DNA of 64,000 nucleotides from Kitasatospora mediocidica KCTC 9733 (GCF_000744225.1 NZ_JQLN01000006.1:806001-870000); one strand, 5' to 3'; shown: positions 35,531 to 44,681, numbered from the stretch's first letter. Notes: generated from the sequence alone by a model not told the origin. A program made the numbers and translations.

Positions 35531-35808
35531 CCGTGTTCCCTCTGCCGTCGCTCTGCAGGGCGGGGTGCACCTGCGGGTGGAGGTTAACTCACGGCAGTTA
35601 CGCGCCCTCGCCTTGGTCGGCTTGGGCCCCGGTGATAGGCATCCCCCGGTCATTTATCTCGACTTCGAGGTTTTCCGTCCTATCGGAGTCTGCTCTGCCA
35701 GCCATGCTTCTTGATCACTGCGGGAGAGCATCCGGTGACCCTGGCGATCCACAGGTCAGATGTCGGCGGCAGGCACTAATGTCCGTGCTCGCCGTCGATA
35801 GGAGAGCC

Positions 35809-36480
35809 GTGAACACGCACGTGGACTGGTCCGGAGTCCGGGAACGCGTCATCGCCGTAGAGGAAGCCGAGCGTCGGGCCCGTGGCTACGAGCCGTCTGG
35901 ATACCCGACATTCGAACCTGTCCTGACACCCGCTGAGATCGCGGAGGTCGAAGCACAGCTCGGCGTCACGCTCCCTGACGAGTACCGCACGTTTCTGGCG
36001 GAGGTCGGGGCCGGCGGTCCTGGCCCGGCACTCCACCTCACGTCGTTGTGCCGCATCGACGGAACATGGGGATGGCTCTGGGACGGGGGGTACCACTGGC
36101 TGCTGGACTCCAGCGCGCCGTTCGTCGAGACGGAAGACTGGGCCGACCAGCAGATAGCGACCCTGCGCGCCGCCGGGTACGAACCCACCACCCGCGACGA
36201 AGACGACGACTACCTGGACGACTACCGCAACGTCTTCGGCGACGCCGGCGACGAGGCCTGGTACCTGGAACGCGGCCGGGGCGCGATCCTCATCAGCGAC
36301 AACGGCTGCGGGATGACCGGCTGGCTCATCATCGTCGGCCCGCACCGCGGAGAACTACGCGACCGGGACTGCGCAACCAACCCGCCCTTCGAGCCGTACG
36401 TCGATTCAAAGGCGAACCGCCACACCTTCCACACCTGGTACCTCGAGTGGCTTGAGCAACGCGAGAACGCAGCACGATGA
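35809..36480 (+). CDS. SMI1/KNR4 (SUKH) family protein
   Basis: A GTG at 35809 with GGAGAG upstream starts a 223-residue protein. SUKH hallmarks are LTPAEIAEVEAQLGVTLPDE with YRTFLAEVGAGG, a central DEAWYLERGRGAILISDNGC, GMTGWLIIVGPHRGE and the C-terminal FHTWYLEWLEQ. It is probably an antidote to a secreted nuclease or similar toxin not present here. It lies 146 bp before the IS630 element. Confidence 0.88.
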   Translation: MNTHVDWSGVRERVIAVEEAERRARGYEPSGYPTFEPVLTPAEIAEVEAQLGVTLPDEYRTFLAEVGAGGPGPALHLTSLCRIDGTWGWLWDGGYHWLLDSSAPFVETEDWADQQIATLRAAGYEPTTRDEDDDYLDDYRNVFGDAGDEAWYLERGRGAILISDNGCGMTGWLIIVGPHRGELRDRDCATNPPFEPYVDSKANRHTFHTWYLEWLEQRENAAR

Positions 36481-36742
36481 TCAAGAGCTGGTGGCCCTCG
36501 CCCGACCCACGCATCGAGGCCAACTCAACCCCTTCCCTTGAAAGGAAATGCACCCATCGCGGAATGCAGCTTCCCGGTGATCAGCGCGTCGTGCCACGGG
36601 GGCACCGGGTGTTCGCCATCTGCCACTGAACTTGAATCCGTGATGTCGGGGTCTGCTGCTCGGTGATGGGGCCCGACTTGCGGCTTCCCCACGACGCGGG
36701 AGTACGAGGATGATGTCCGCGTGAGTTCGAGACCTGCCGCCG

Positions 36743-37231
36743 TTGCCGTTGCCCCAGTACGCCGTGGTCCGGATCGGCTGCTCGCCGCGGGTGCCCACAG
36801 AGATCGCCGCCGATCTGCGGCAGACCGGCGTACCGGCGGGACTGATCGGCTACGAGTACCGACCGCTGGCCGAGGCGGCAGTTCTGGACGGGTTCGGCGA
36901 GTGCGGGGTAGTCGTCTTCGGGTCCTGCAGTCTGTTCGGGCTGATCGGCATCGATGTGGCTTCGCGCCTCATCGTGCACATCCCCAGCACCGAGGCTTCG
37001 GTCGTCAACCACGTGAACCGGGACCTCGGGGCCTTCCACCGGTGCGTGGCAGCCACTATCGCCCGCTTCCCCTTCTACGAAGAACACGAGGAGGACCGGT
37101 TCGACCCGGCAGCGGACGACCTTCGCGAGCTCCTCGCCACCCTCGACGCCACCGCGCTGGCACACAACGGGTTCTGGGAGACCCTGTGTGACGACGTCGC
37201 GATGGGCGACTACGCGAACTGGGAGGACTGA
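36743..37231 (+). CDS. SUKH-4-like immunity protein carried inside IS630
   Basis: The 162-residue protein (LPLPQYAVVRIGCSPRVPTE) has SUKH-4-like features: LIGYEYRPLAEAAVLDGFGE, VVVFGSCSLFGLIGIDVASR and VVNHVNRDLGAFHRCVAATI. A TGA lies just upstream in frame, and only TTG codons (36737, 36743) or a later GTG are available as starts, so either a TTG is used or the 5' end is altered. The gene lies between the transposase 3' end and the element's terminal repeat, six bases from the transposase stop. Toxin partner unknown. Confidence 0.65.
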   Translation: MPLPQYAVVRIGCSPRVPTEIAADLRQTGVPAGLIGYEYRPLAEAAVLDGFGECGVVVFGSCSLFGLIGIDVASRLIVHIPSTEASVVNHVNRDLGAFHRCVAATIARFPFYEEHEEDRFDPAADDLRELLATLDATALAHNGFWETLCDDVAMGDYANWED

Positions 37232-37237
37232 AGCACA

Positions 37238-38301
37238 TCAGCTCTCCAGCATCAGACCCGTGGCCGTCAGGCAGCCGTCGATCACCTCCGGCCGGTACTG
37301 CAGCATCTTGAGCTTGCGCTTCACCGCGCGGGTGATCTGGCCGAGGTCAGCGGCGGCGAGGTTACCGATGCCCCGCTTGACCAGCGACCAGACGCCCTCC
37401 TGCGGGTTCAGGTCCGGAGCGTAGGTCGGTAGCTGGAACACCGTGAGCCAGGCGGCGTTGGCCTCGAAGAACTCCCGCAGCGGCGCGACCAGGTGCATGC
37501 GCAAGTTGTCCCACACCAGGACGATCGGACCGCCGAGCTGGCTGTGGGCACGGACGATCAGGTCGCGGTAGTCCTTCCACCCGAAGCCCTTCGGTTCGTC
37601 CTTGCGGCCCCGGTACTCGCGGATCGCATAGATCAGCCGGGACCGCTCACCGGGCTTGTAGCAGGTCATCCCCGCCATGGAGACACGGCCCGAGCCCCGC
37701 CCGCGCACGCGGACGACCGGGGTGACGCCCTGGCGGCCCCAGGTCCTGGCGCGCGGCGGCGTCATCGACTGGCCGGCTTCGTCCTCGAAGACCACCCAGG
37801 CGTTGTTCACCGCCGCGGTGCTCTTACCCGCGGCCAGACCTCCTGCCTCCACAGCTCCACCACGTCGTCGTCGCGCTCGATCGCGCGCCGGGCGGGCTGC
37901 TGCCACGACCAGCCGTGCCGCCGCAGCAGCCGCCACGTGCCCTCCACGGTGTACGAGACGTGGAACAGGCGGCCGATCATAGTCTTCACCCGGGCCAGCG
38001 TCCACCGCTGGTCGGCCCACCCATGGGCCAGCGGGCCTCGCTCCAACTCCTGCTCCAGCCTGGCTATCTGCGTCTCCGACAGTCGAGGTCGGCCAGGCGA
38101 TCCCTTCGACGCCAACCCGGCCAGGCCCTCCTCGCGCCACTGGCACCGCCACCGTTCCACCGACCGCTCCGAGACCCGCAACACCGCAGCGATCTCCCGG
38201 TTCTTCTCGCCGGCCTCGAAGCCAGTCACGGCCTGGAGCCGGACCCGCTCTCGCCCGGCACTCTCGGCGTCGGTCAAGCCGCCGCCCTGCGGATATCTCA
38301 C
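37238..38301 (-). CDS. IS630-family transposase, two frames
   Basis: The first frame (GTG at 38301 to TGA at 37807) holds the HTH part: NREIAAVLRVSERSVERWRC, GSPGRPRLSETQIARLE. The second (to 37238) holds the DDE core: NNAWVVFEDEAGQSMTPPRA, GGPIVLVWDNLRMHLVAPLR and TYAPDLNPQEGVWSLVKRG. A -1 shift near GCGGGTAAGAGC would join them as WPRGKSTAAVNNAW. Because the second copy has the same arrangement, the shift predates the last transposition and is probably either programmed or compensated in trans. Ribosomal frameshifting is known in IS630 elements. Confidence 0.85.
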
Positions 38302-38384
38302 CCCACCAGGACTACCGAAACCACCCGCACGCTGTCCGGCGAACAGCCCGACATCACCCAATCAAGTTCAGTAGCGTCCCTCCG

Positions 38385-39056
38385 GTGAATCTCAACCTCT
38401 TCAACGATGTGCCCGACGGCCTGACTCAACGAGCTCGATCGTTCGTCCAGGCGCACGGTGTCAAGGTCGATGTCAGGCACGTCGAGGACCACAGACAGTG
38501 GTGGCTTGAGCGAGATATCCCGGCGGGGGTTATCGACCGGATGGCGGCTTATGAAGAGCGCTGGGGCGGTCTGGTCCTACCACCCGCGTCTCAGTACGAC
38601 GGTGGCCCGAGGTATCTGGAAGCGGACTCCCCTGAAGGCTCTGAATCTGAAGGTTGGTGGTTCGAGGCCGGGATGCAGCGGACCGCGGTCCCGTACGGGT
38701 TCGCGATCGGGCCGTCGGGTGAGTTCGGCATTCACGCAGGCCAGTGGGTGCCTCTCCATGCCACTGTCGGGGGCTGGGTGGAGTCGCTCGCGTTGACCCA
38801 CCATGCGTCCATGTGGGCGAAGCAGATCACCAAGGTCACCGGCGACGATGTCGATGACATCGTGCTGGACGGGTTCGAGCCGGTCCGCGAAGTGATGGGC
38901 CTGGCCGACGCCTGGTGGCGAGGAGCCGACTCACTGGTGGCGGTCTATACAGGTGAGGCCGAGGCCCTCTCCTTTCCGCGGGGCCGCACTGCGTTGATCT
39001 ATTCCGGCTTGGATGATTGGGGCCTGAGAGGAGGCGTCAAGGAAAGCACCAGCTGA
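38385..39056 (+). CDS. SUKH-like immunity-type protein
   Basis: A GTG at 38385 starts a 223-residue protein only 13 bp after the IS630 end, so the element has cut it from its original promoter. Conserved-looking segments are GFAIGPSGEFGIHAGQWVPL, VGGWVESLALTHHASMWAKQ, VMGLADAWWRGADSLVAVYT and GRTALIYSGLDDWGLRGGV. These resemble a Streptomyces group of SMI1/KNR4-associated proteins. No toxin is adjacent. Confidence 0.65.
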   Translation: MNLNLFNDVPDGLTQRARSFVQAHGVKVDVRHVEDHRQWWLERDIPAGVIDRMAAYEERWGGLVLPPASQYDGGPRYLEADSPEGSESEGWWFEAGMQRTAVPYGFAIGPSGEFGIHAGQWVPLHATVGGWVESLALTHHASMWAKQITKVTGDDVDDIVLDGFEPVREVMGLADAWWRGADSLVAVYTGEAEALSFPRGRTALIYSGLDDWGLRGGVKESTS

Positions 39057-39318
39057 GGACATCAGGACTGATCCACAGTCTCGCCGGCGTCTGATCGGCG
39101 GGCCACCTCGGCCGCTGGCCGACGTGGGCCAGGCAGGCGGCCCAGCCCCGCCGCGGGCTCGCCCCGGCGGCCACGTCCTCGGCCGCCGGCGCCCCCTTGT
39201 TCGCCGCCTGATGGTCGCTCTGGCCGAACACGTGGTCCGCGAGGTTGTGACTGACCGCGAGCACGGCCCACACTGATCCGAACGTCGCCAGCACCGCGAG
39301 TTGGTCGATCGTCATCAT
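39037..39318 (-). pseudogene. truncated integrative-element membrane protein
   Basis: The first ~65 residues (MMTIDQLAVLATFGSVWAVL, VSHNLADHVFGQSDHQAANK, AGASPRRGWAACLAHVGQ) match, from memory, a membrane protein often carried by actinomycete integrative and conjugative elements. After HVGQ the frame changes to unrelated residues and stops; the membrane helices that should follow are missing. Its 3' end overlaps the SUKH-like gene. Confidence 0.6.
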
Positions 39319-39398
39319 CGAGCACTGCCAGCCGTGGCAGGGACGGATGAGACCACCAGCCGCTTATTCGGTAACGCGCTCAGCCGTTGACTGCGATC

Positions 39399-39935
39399 AT
39401 GAGCCACATGCTGTCCCTGAGGATGAACGACGCCGCGGACGAATTGCTGGGAGTGCTCGCCGGTCGGGCCACCCTGACGCCGCCGGGCGGCCTTGCCCCT
39501 GGCCTGCGTGATCGGCTTGCGGACGGGATCACCCCCCAAGGCTCCGTACTCACCTGGGCCAACTCGACGGGCAACGCCAACGACGCTCCATCGTTCTTCG
39601 GAGATCTCACGGGTTGGGAGTGCGCAGACAGCTCCTTCCACCTGGAGGACTACGTGCCCGTCGAAGTTCGGATCATCGACGACGCTCCGCAGATATCGGA
39701 GGACGATCAGCGGGTCCTTCTCCTCCACGGGATCGCACTCGCCGTGGAGTTCCGACAGCTCATCAACGGGCTGCATCGCCCAAGTCCGGTGCGCTGCATC
39801 GTCGGAGCCAACGAAACCAACGCGACGTTCAGGTTCCACCAGATCCGTGCGGGTGAGTCGTGGAACAACCCCGACCTCGACAGCTACCGGATGGACAAGA
39901 TGGTCGTGATCGACCTCAAGCCAGCTAACGGCTGA
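39399..39935 (+). CDS. hypothetical protein in the immunity cluster
   Basis: The ATG at 39399 (MSHMLSLRMNDAADELLGVL) gives a 178-residue soluble protein with SFFGDLTGWECADSSFHLED and VLLLHGIALAVEFRQLINGL, VRCIVGANETNATFRFHQIR, ending VVIDLKPANG. I do not recognise the family. Its size and position among SUKH, DUF4265 and DUF1963 genes suggest a similar immunity role by association only. Confidence 0.55.
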   Translation: MSHMLSLRMNDAADELLGVLAGRATLTPPGGLAPGLRDRLADGITPQGSVLTWANSTGNANDAPSFFGDLTGWECADSSFHLEDYVPVEVRIIDDAPQISEDDQRVLLLHGIALAVEFRQLINGLHRPSPVRCIVGANETNATFRFHQIRAGESWNNPDLDSYRMDKMVVIDLKPANG

Positions 39936-40171
39936 GCTCCCAAGCATTGGAGCGTAGCTCCTCTTGGTGCAGAGAAGGTCGAGTTCGAAGAGCGCCGTAC
40001 CCGGGCCGCTGCCGTCCGGTCCCATCCCCTCGGCGCGGACAACGGTGCACCGCTTCACGTAGTCCGCCTTGCCCGCCCAGGCGGCCAGTACTGGTGGTCT
40101 CCGATATTCGGTGGCGCTGAATAGACCGGCAGCAGGCGCTCAGGTGCCGTGGTCAGCGGCGGTTAGTCAGC

Positions 40172-40681
40172 GTGGATGATGGCCCAGTGACGAACATCAG
40201 TGATGCCTACGTGAAGGTCCACTTCCGAATGGAGGTGGACGAGGACGGTTGGCCGCCGGCGAGCGTCGAGAGCCTGTGGGTAGTGGACCTCGGCGACGGA
40301 ACGGTGCGTCTCGACAACACTCCATGGTTCGTCCGCGGGGTCGCCAGCGGCGATGTCATCCGCGTGGACATCGATAGCGACGGCCTGCGCTGGGCCGGGG
40401 AGACTGTTCACGCCTCGGAGAACTGCACCATCCGGTTGATCGTGTTGAAGGACGGAGGCTCAGCTGCGGCCCGACAGACCGTGCTGGAGACCTTCCACCG
40501 CCTCGGCACCACCGGCGAGGGCATCGAGCAGTTCCGGATGGTCGCGCTGGACATCCCGCCGGCAGCGGACATCCAGCGGATACGCAAGCTGTTGGAACAC
40601 GGCGACGCGAAAGGCTGGTGGCACTGGGAAGAGGGATGTGTCACCGCCGTCTGGAACGCCAGTGCAACCGAGGACGACTGA
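40172..40681 (+). CDS. DUF4265 domain protein
   Basis: The residues YVKVHFRMEVDEDGWPPASV with ESLWVVDLGDGTVRLDNTPW and FVRGVASGDVIRVDIDSDG are the standard DUF4265 N-terminal half, about 169 residues in all. The start may be the GTG at 40187 rather than 40172. DUF4265 proteins recur in polymorphic-toxin immunity neighbourhoods. It is soluble and acidic. Confidence 0.75.
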   Translation: MDDGPVTNISDAYVKVHFRMEVDEDGWPPASVESLWVVDLGDGTVRLDNTPWFVRGVASGDVIRVDIDSDGLRWAGETVHASENCTIRLIVLKDGGSAAARQTVLETFHRLGTTGEGIEQFRMVALDIPPAADIQRIRKLLEHGDAKGWWHWEEGCVTAVWNASATEDD

Positions 40682-40735
40682 GCGCCACCTCAGCTCAGGT
40701 CAGCGAAGTCAGCGCGGTGTCGTAGGGTCCACGGC

Positions 40736-41467
40736 ATGATCACCCGTCCCACGGGGCAGGCGGATGGGCCGTACGACGCCGCCTTCCTACCGCGTCAGCA
40801 GATAGTCCTTCGGGCGCCCGAGCGACCGATCACTGAGCCAGTGGCGAAGCTCGGCGGAGAGCCTGTCTGGCTCTCCGAGCCCACGTGGCCCGTGGACCCG
40901 CGCACCAAGGTGCCCTTAGTGTTCGTCGGTCAGTTCCCCATCCCCGGCGATGAGCTCCGTCTGGCCTACCTCTTTCTCCACGAAGAAGACATCTGCATGG
41001 GTGGGATGGACCCGGAGGCCGGAGACGGCGTCCTACTGGTTCAGCCTAGAGGCCGTATCCCCTCCTTCGCAGATGTCGGGCCGCCCGGAACGCGCGGTCG
41101 AACGCTCTGGCGCTGGGGGCCCGACGAATCGGAGATCCCCGTCGAGTGGCACGTCGATCTCCAACCGGTATCGCCAGAGGTCGCCCGTTCGATTGATGAG
41201 CAGGCCGCCTGGGAGCGGAGCATGCGTGGCGACGGTCCTGACGTCGATCTTCCCGGCGGCGAGGACCTGCATGACTACTTCGGTGGTGCCGCCTGCTACC
41301 CCAACTGCTACGCGCGCGTCGAGTCCCCTTGGCAGTTCCTCTTCAAGATCAGCGACGGTGGCGAAGCCGAGGACGACCCGTACTTCCTCAACTTCGGCTA
41401 CGGCTACGGATTCGCCTTCGTCAGCCCCGATCGCCGCGAAGGACGCTTCTTCTGGGAATGCTCATAG
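40736..41467 (+). CDS. DUF1963/YwqG-like protein
   Basis: The 243-residue protein shows AKLGGEPVWLSEPTWPVDPR with VPLVFVGQFPIP and LRLAYLFLHEEDICMGGMDP, the opening of DUF1963 proteins. Toward the end, WQFLFKISDGGEAEDDPYFL followed by a Gly/Tyr-rich strand and FFWECS is also typical. These proteins occur as immunity genes in toxin loci. The stop codon overlaps the end of an integrase fragment on the other strand. Confidence 0.75.
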   Translation: MITRPTGQADGPYDAAFLPRQQIVLRAPERPITEPVAKLGGEPVWLSEPTWPVDPRTKVPLVFVGQFPIPGDELRLAYLFLHEEDICMGGMDPEAGDGVLLVQPRGRIPSFADVGPPGTRGRTLWRWGPDESEIPVEWHVDLQPVSPEVARSIDEQAAWERSMRGDGPDVDLPGGEDLHDYFGGAACYPNCYARVESPWQFLFKISDGGEAEDDPYFLNFGYGYGFAFVSPDRREGRFFWECS

Positions 41468-41775
41468 TCGCCGAGCCAGCTCGGCTGCGTACTCGTTCCT
41501 GTTGGCTCCTGCCGACCAGAACTGACCACTGGCGATGCTGATCCCCAGGAGCCGCTGGAGGACGGCGGGAGGCATCTGAGCGGAGAGATCAAGCAGAGCT
41601 GCCTTCCGACCGACTCCAGGCGGAAGGCCGATCGTTCGGAGCCGGGCGCCGAGGTGGCGCGCGGTCAGCGGTCGTGCCGGCCGCTGGCTCGGGAAGAGCC
41701 AGGGAGCGTCGTGCTCGTTGCCGACGGCCGGATAGTCCCGGCACTGGTCGACGAGTTGGAGAACAAGGGGTGTTG
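41462..41775 (-). pseudogene. C-terminal fragment of a recombinase
   Basis: A minus-strand frame reads APWLFPSQRPARPLTARHLG, RLRTIGLPPGVGRKAALLDL, LQRLLGISIASGQFWSAGAN and RNEYAAELARRL before its stop. This is the C-terminal end of the Streptomyces integrase/recombinase type (LGISxxTAxxW...AGxxRxEYAAExARR). The rest is missing at the 79-bp repeat that begins at 41769. Confidence 0.75.
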
Positions 41776-41847
41776 ACGAGTAGGGCTGGCCAGCCGTGCT
41801 GGAGGGTCGCCGTAGATCGCTTCCCGTTCGTCGAGTGATCGTTTCCC
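41769..41847. repeat. 79-bp paired repeat, copy A
   Basis: Two blocks shared with copy B (42600-42678) at identical spacing: GGTGTTGrCGAGTAG at the start, and AGATCGCTTCCCGT...GAGTGATCGyTTCCC at the end. The middle is variable. The second block itself contains GATCGyTTCCC twice. Copy A abuts the recombinase fragment. Confidence 0.7.
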
Positions 41848-41890
41848 AAATCTGGGCTGATACTGCTCACGCCTCGGCTGGCGTTCTACA

Positions 41891-42505
41891 GTGGCCGCCG
41901 TGCCTGAGAATCCGTGGTTCGAGATAGATGACCCTGACGACGAGTTCGGGTTCAGTGCTGCCGAGCTTGCCTTCGCGGCGGCACTCCGAGAGCGCGCCGG
42001 CTCCTGGACTGTCCCGCTTGCCCACAGCTGGGTGGGACGCCCTGAGGATGACTCATCACTCCTGGCCCTCGTCGGGCTGAGCGATCAGGGATACCGGATC
42101 TCACTCGTGGACATCGGGGTGCATGTGATCGGTTCCACCGTCCGTGGCGACCGTCTCTGCAATCAGCTGTACTTCCTTCCGGATCAGCCGACAGATCTGG
42201 CGATGGAGGCGACCGGTTCCCCTCAGGAACTCGCCGAGCACACCGCCACGTGGTTCGAGGCCGTCCTGCGGAAGCCCATCGTGCGACATGAGTGGGAGCA
42301 CAACGGGCAGGTCTACGCGGACCGGTACCTGTTTGCCGACACTGGGGAAGGCTTGTGCCAGAGCTACAACCAGACGCTGGCCCCCCAGGGCCAAGCGGAG
42401 AATTTGATCGCCGCCGGCCACGTACGCGGCCGGAACTGGATCCAAACCAGCGGGCTCGGCCGTCCCAATCGCGTCGTCAATATCAGGTGTCACGTCGAGT
42501 GCTGA
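41891..42505 (+). CDS. hypothetical protein between paired repeats
   Basis: A 204-residue acidic protein starting at a GTG (VAAVPENPWFEIDDPDDEFG). It includes LVDIGVHVIGSTVRGDRLCN, TATWFEAVLRKPIVRHEWEH and YADRYLFADTGEGLCQSYNQ. It has no signal or membrane segment. It is the only gene between the two 79-bp repeats and may be a cassette. Immunity function is guessed from position. Family not recognised. Confidence 0.6.
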   Translation: MAAVPENPWFEIDDPDDEFGFSAAELAFAAALRERAGSWTVPLAHSWVGRPEDDSSLLALVGLSDQGYRISLVDIGVHVIGSTVRGDRLCNQLYFLPDQPTDLAMEATGSPQELAEHTATWFEAVLRKPIVRHEWEHNGQVYADRYLFADTGEGLCQSYNQTLAPQGQAENLIAAGHVRGRNWIQTSGLGRPNRVVNIRCHVEC

Positions 42506-42599
42506 CGAAGCGATCAGTGCTTCCCATCCATACGGTGGCCGCTCCCCGCCATGGCGTCGGGCCTCTTGACCGTGCGGCGAGCCGAGGAAACCGTGGTGG

Positions 42600-42678
42600 G
42601 GTGTTGGCGAGTAGATCTGACCGGCATGGGAAGGCAGCGAGCGAAGATCGCTTCCCGTACGGCGAGTGATCGCTTCCC
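42600..42678. repeat. 79-bp paired repeat, copy B
   Basis: This is the direct partner of 41769-41847, same length and same orientation, downstream of the hypothetical gene. GATCGCTTCCCG occurs twice within it. The paired layout resembles attachment-site or recombinase-site duplication. Confidence 0.7.
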
Positions 42679-42873
42679 GAAACGAAGCCGCTACAGCTCG
42701 GGCCCGCAGCGGGTCTGATCTTCGTGGTGCCCTGAAGTGGGACCTGGCCTCCTCAGCTGCAGGGCAGGAACTGGGGCAGAGCGCTTCCGTTGATGCATCA
42801 GCACGGCCGCCTACGGGAGGGGCATGTCGTGCGGAATGTCTCACCCGAGCACCAGCAGCCGGACGAACGACGA

Positions 42874-42907
42874 CGCCCCGCCCCCGGGCGTGTGCGGGGA
42901 CGGGGCG
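42874..42907 (-). terminator. stem-loop near the 3' end of the 43.0-kb gene
   Basis: CGCCCCG pairs with CGGGGCG, with further pairing of the inner CCCCCG and CGGGG. It lies about 100 bp past the stop of the minus-strand gene at 43011. The gap 42679-43010 otherwise shows no gene. Confidence 0.45.
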
Positions 42908-43010
42908 CGGGCAAGCAGAAAATCGGCCAGCCGTGGAGTGCAGCTGGTGCCCGCCCGCCGCGACGGTGACCTGCGTGGTCAGGGTGACGGCTTCGGGCGC
43001 CTGGTGGTGG

Positions 43011-43550
43011 TCATGTGGTCGTGTGGTCGGCGCCGTTGTCATCTCGCACCGTTCGGGCCAGGTGCCCGACAGCGTCGTTAAACCAAGTGCCGTTGGCGGC
43101 AGGTCGATCGGCGCCCGTCTGCGGGTCGCTCGGACGCGCGGCCATGATGTCAGCCAGAGTGCCGCAGGCCTCAGTGGCGCGAGTGTTGTCGTCTTGGGCC
43201 AGAGTGTCGGGCAATGTTGACTCGGCGATGGTCGGTCTGCGAAGGATGTCCGGCAGCGTGGCGGGCCGCATGGTGTCGTGGATCTCGAGGCAGTTCCGAC
43301 AGAGCGCGGGGTCACAGGTGATGTCGGGCCGCTCAACGAAGTACCGGTCGACGTACCGGTCAGCGGTGCCCTCCGCGAGCGTGCGGTAGGTGTGTCTGCG
43401 TTCGGCGCCGCAGAGGATGTGGCTGCCGCTGTTGCCGTTGGGGTTGTGCGTGATGTGCAGCACCGGCCCGAAGGCGTCGTCGGGTTGCTGGGCCGGGGCG
43501 ATCGCCTCGGTCTCGGCTTGCTCGCCGGTGTCAGGCTGGTGATCGGTCAT
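43011..43550 (-). CDS. hypothetical cysteine-containing protein
   Basis: The ATG at 43550 follows GAGGAAGCC. The 179-residue acidic protein has HNPNGNSGSHILCGAERRHT and DRYVDRYFVERPDITCDPAL with CRNCLEIH, so four cysteines may bind a metal in a CG...C...CxxC layout. The C-terminal third is Asp/Thr-rich and ends VRDDNGADHTTT. No family recognised; proteins of this style occur on actinomycete plasmids and integrative elements. Confidence 0.65.
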   Translation of the reverse strand: MTDHQPDTGEQAETEAIAPAQQPDDAFGPVLHITHNPNGNSGSHILCGAERRHTYRTLAEGTADRYVDRYFVERPDITCDPALCRNCLEIHDTMRPATLPDILRRPTIAESTLPDTLAQDDNTRATEACGTLADIMAARPSDPQTGADRPAANGTWFNDAVGHLARTVRDDNGADHTTT

Positions 43551-44045
43551 GGCTTCCTCGGGTTGTGGCCGGTCGGACTGTGGCGTGACCGTAGACGCCC
43601 AGGGGCGCGGGTCAAGGCAGTAGTAGTGCTGGCCAGGACGGCGGAGGGTTGGACCGGGCGTCCTTCGGGTTGCGGAACCTGCACTGCCGCGCCGCACCCC
43701 TTCTTGGTCGCGGGCAGCGCGCGCCGGCGGCACGGATGCCGCTCCGGGACGCCTGCCCCGGGAGTTCAGGTCGTCCGGGACAAGCGCGCCTAGCGACCAG
43801 CGACCTGGCCGTGCTGGGTGCGGACGGCGAGTGGTGCTCGGGCGAGGCCGGTGCGGGACCGCCCCGTGTCCTCGGGGCAGGGGTGCGGGGCGGTGGTGGC
43901 ACCATGAGCCCCCGGGGCTGTGGAGGCCCCAGGGAGCCGGGGCCCGTGACGGTCCCGAACGTGGAGCCCGGGGCCCTGCCAAGCGGGGCAGCGCCCGAGG
44001 ACCCGTCAGGGTCGCCGTGTTGGGTCCGGCGGCCTGCCGGTGCCA
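43551..44045. other. no supported gene
   Basis: Long G+C-rich frames here lack ribosome sites and natural composition. Near 43936-43990 the minus strand reads GSTFGTVTG, resembling the start of the relic at 45195 and the gene at 51752, so a third decayed copy of that family may lie here. Several G-rich hairpins are present. Confidence 0.35.
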
Positions 44046-44681
44046 CTACACGCGGTTCACCGGCGGTGGCGTCTCCAGTGGGAAGACGCCGGTGCCCTGG
44101 CCCATCAGCCACAGTGCGCGGCCCAGGGTCCGGCCGCGGGGCTGGCGGGAGATGTGGCTCTGGGAGCGACGGGGGGTCGGCTCGCCCAAGGTGCGGGTGA
44201 CGACCAGGACCGTGCCGTCGGCCAGCACCCCGGTCAGGTCGCGCTGCCGCCGGGCGGGCGTGTCCACGAAGTCCACGCCCTCGACGCGGTCGCCCGGGTC
44301 CAACGCCCACCGTTCGGCGAGTGCGAGCAGCCCCACGACCGGGCCTGCCGGGTCGGCCCTGGAATCCGTGCCCAGACCTGCGGAGGTGTCGAGCAGGGCT
44401 TGCCCGTACTCCTCCATCGCGCTCTGGAACATCGCTCCGCCCTTGTGCGCCCAGGCCGGGACGTCCATCTCCTCGACTGCGACGGCGTGGCCAGCTGCTC
44501 GCGGACCGATCATCTCCGGGTGCGGCAGGCGAATCCACATCCAGGTGATCGGCAGACTGTCCCAGGCGACGGACTCGTGGAACCCGCGCTCTACCTCGAC
44601 CAGGACAGCCCCGATGGCGACGCGGGCATCGTGGCTCAGCAACTGGCGGGCGTGCTGTCCTGTGTTGATCGGTTCGACCAT
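44046..44681 (-). CDS. hypothetical protein
   Basis: The ATG at 44681 (MVEPINTGQHARQLLSHDAR) with GAGAGGA upstream gives a 211-residue soluble protein including WDSLPITWMWIRLPHPEMIG, VEEMDVPAWAHKGGAMFQSA and DGTVLVVTRTLGEPTPRRSQ. No signal peptide or membrane helix. I do not recognise the family; it stands alone. Confidence 0.65.
   Translation of the reverse strand: MVEPINTGQHARQLLSHDARVAIGAVLVEVERGFHESVAWDSLPITWMWIRLPHPEMIGPRAAGHAVAVEEMDVPAWAHKGGAMFQSAMEEYGQALLDTSAGLGTDSRADPAGPVVGLLALAERWALDPGDRVEGVDFVDTPARRQRDLTGVLADGTVLVVTRTLGEPTPRRSQSHISRQPRGRTLGRALWLMGQGTGVFPLETPPPVNRV

Larger units (their letters stand above)
36626..38371 (-). mobile_element. IS630-family element with cargo gene, copy 1
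   Basis: Ends CTGAACTTGAATCCGTGATG (left) and the reverse of CTGAACTTGATTGGGTGATG (right) bound 1,746 bp. The right flank is TA as expected for IS630; the left flank reads CA. Inside are a frameshifted transposase on the minus strand and a convergent immunity-type gene. The same sequence lies inverted at 52758-54503 with identical length and, in every frame I compared, identical translations. Confidence 0.85.
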
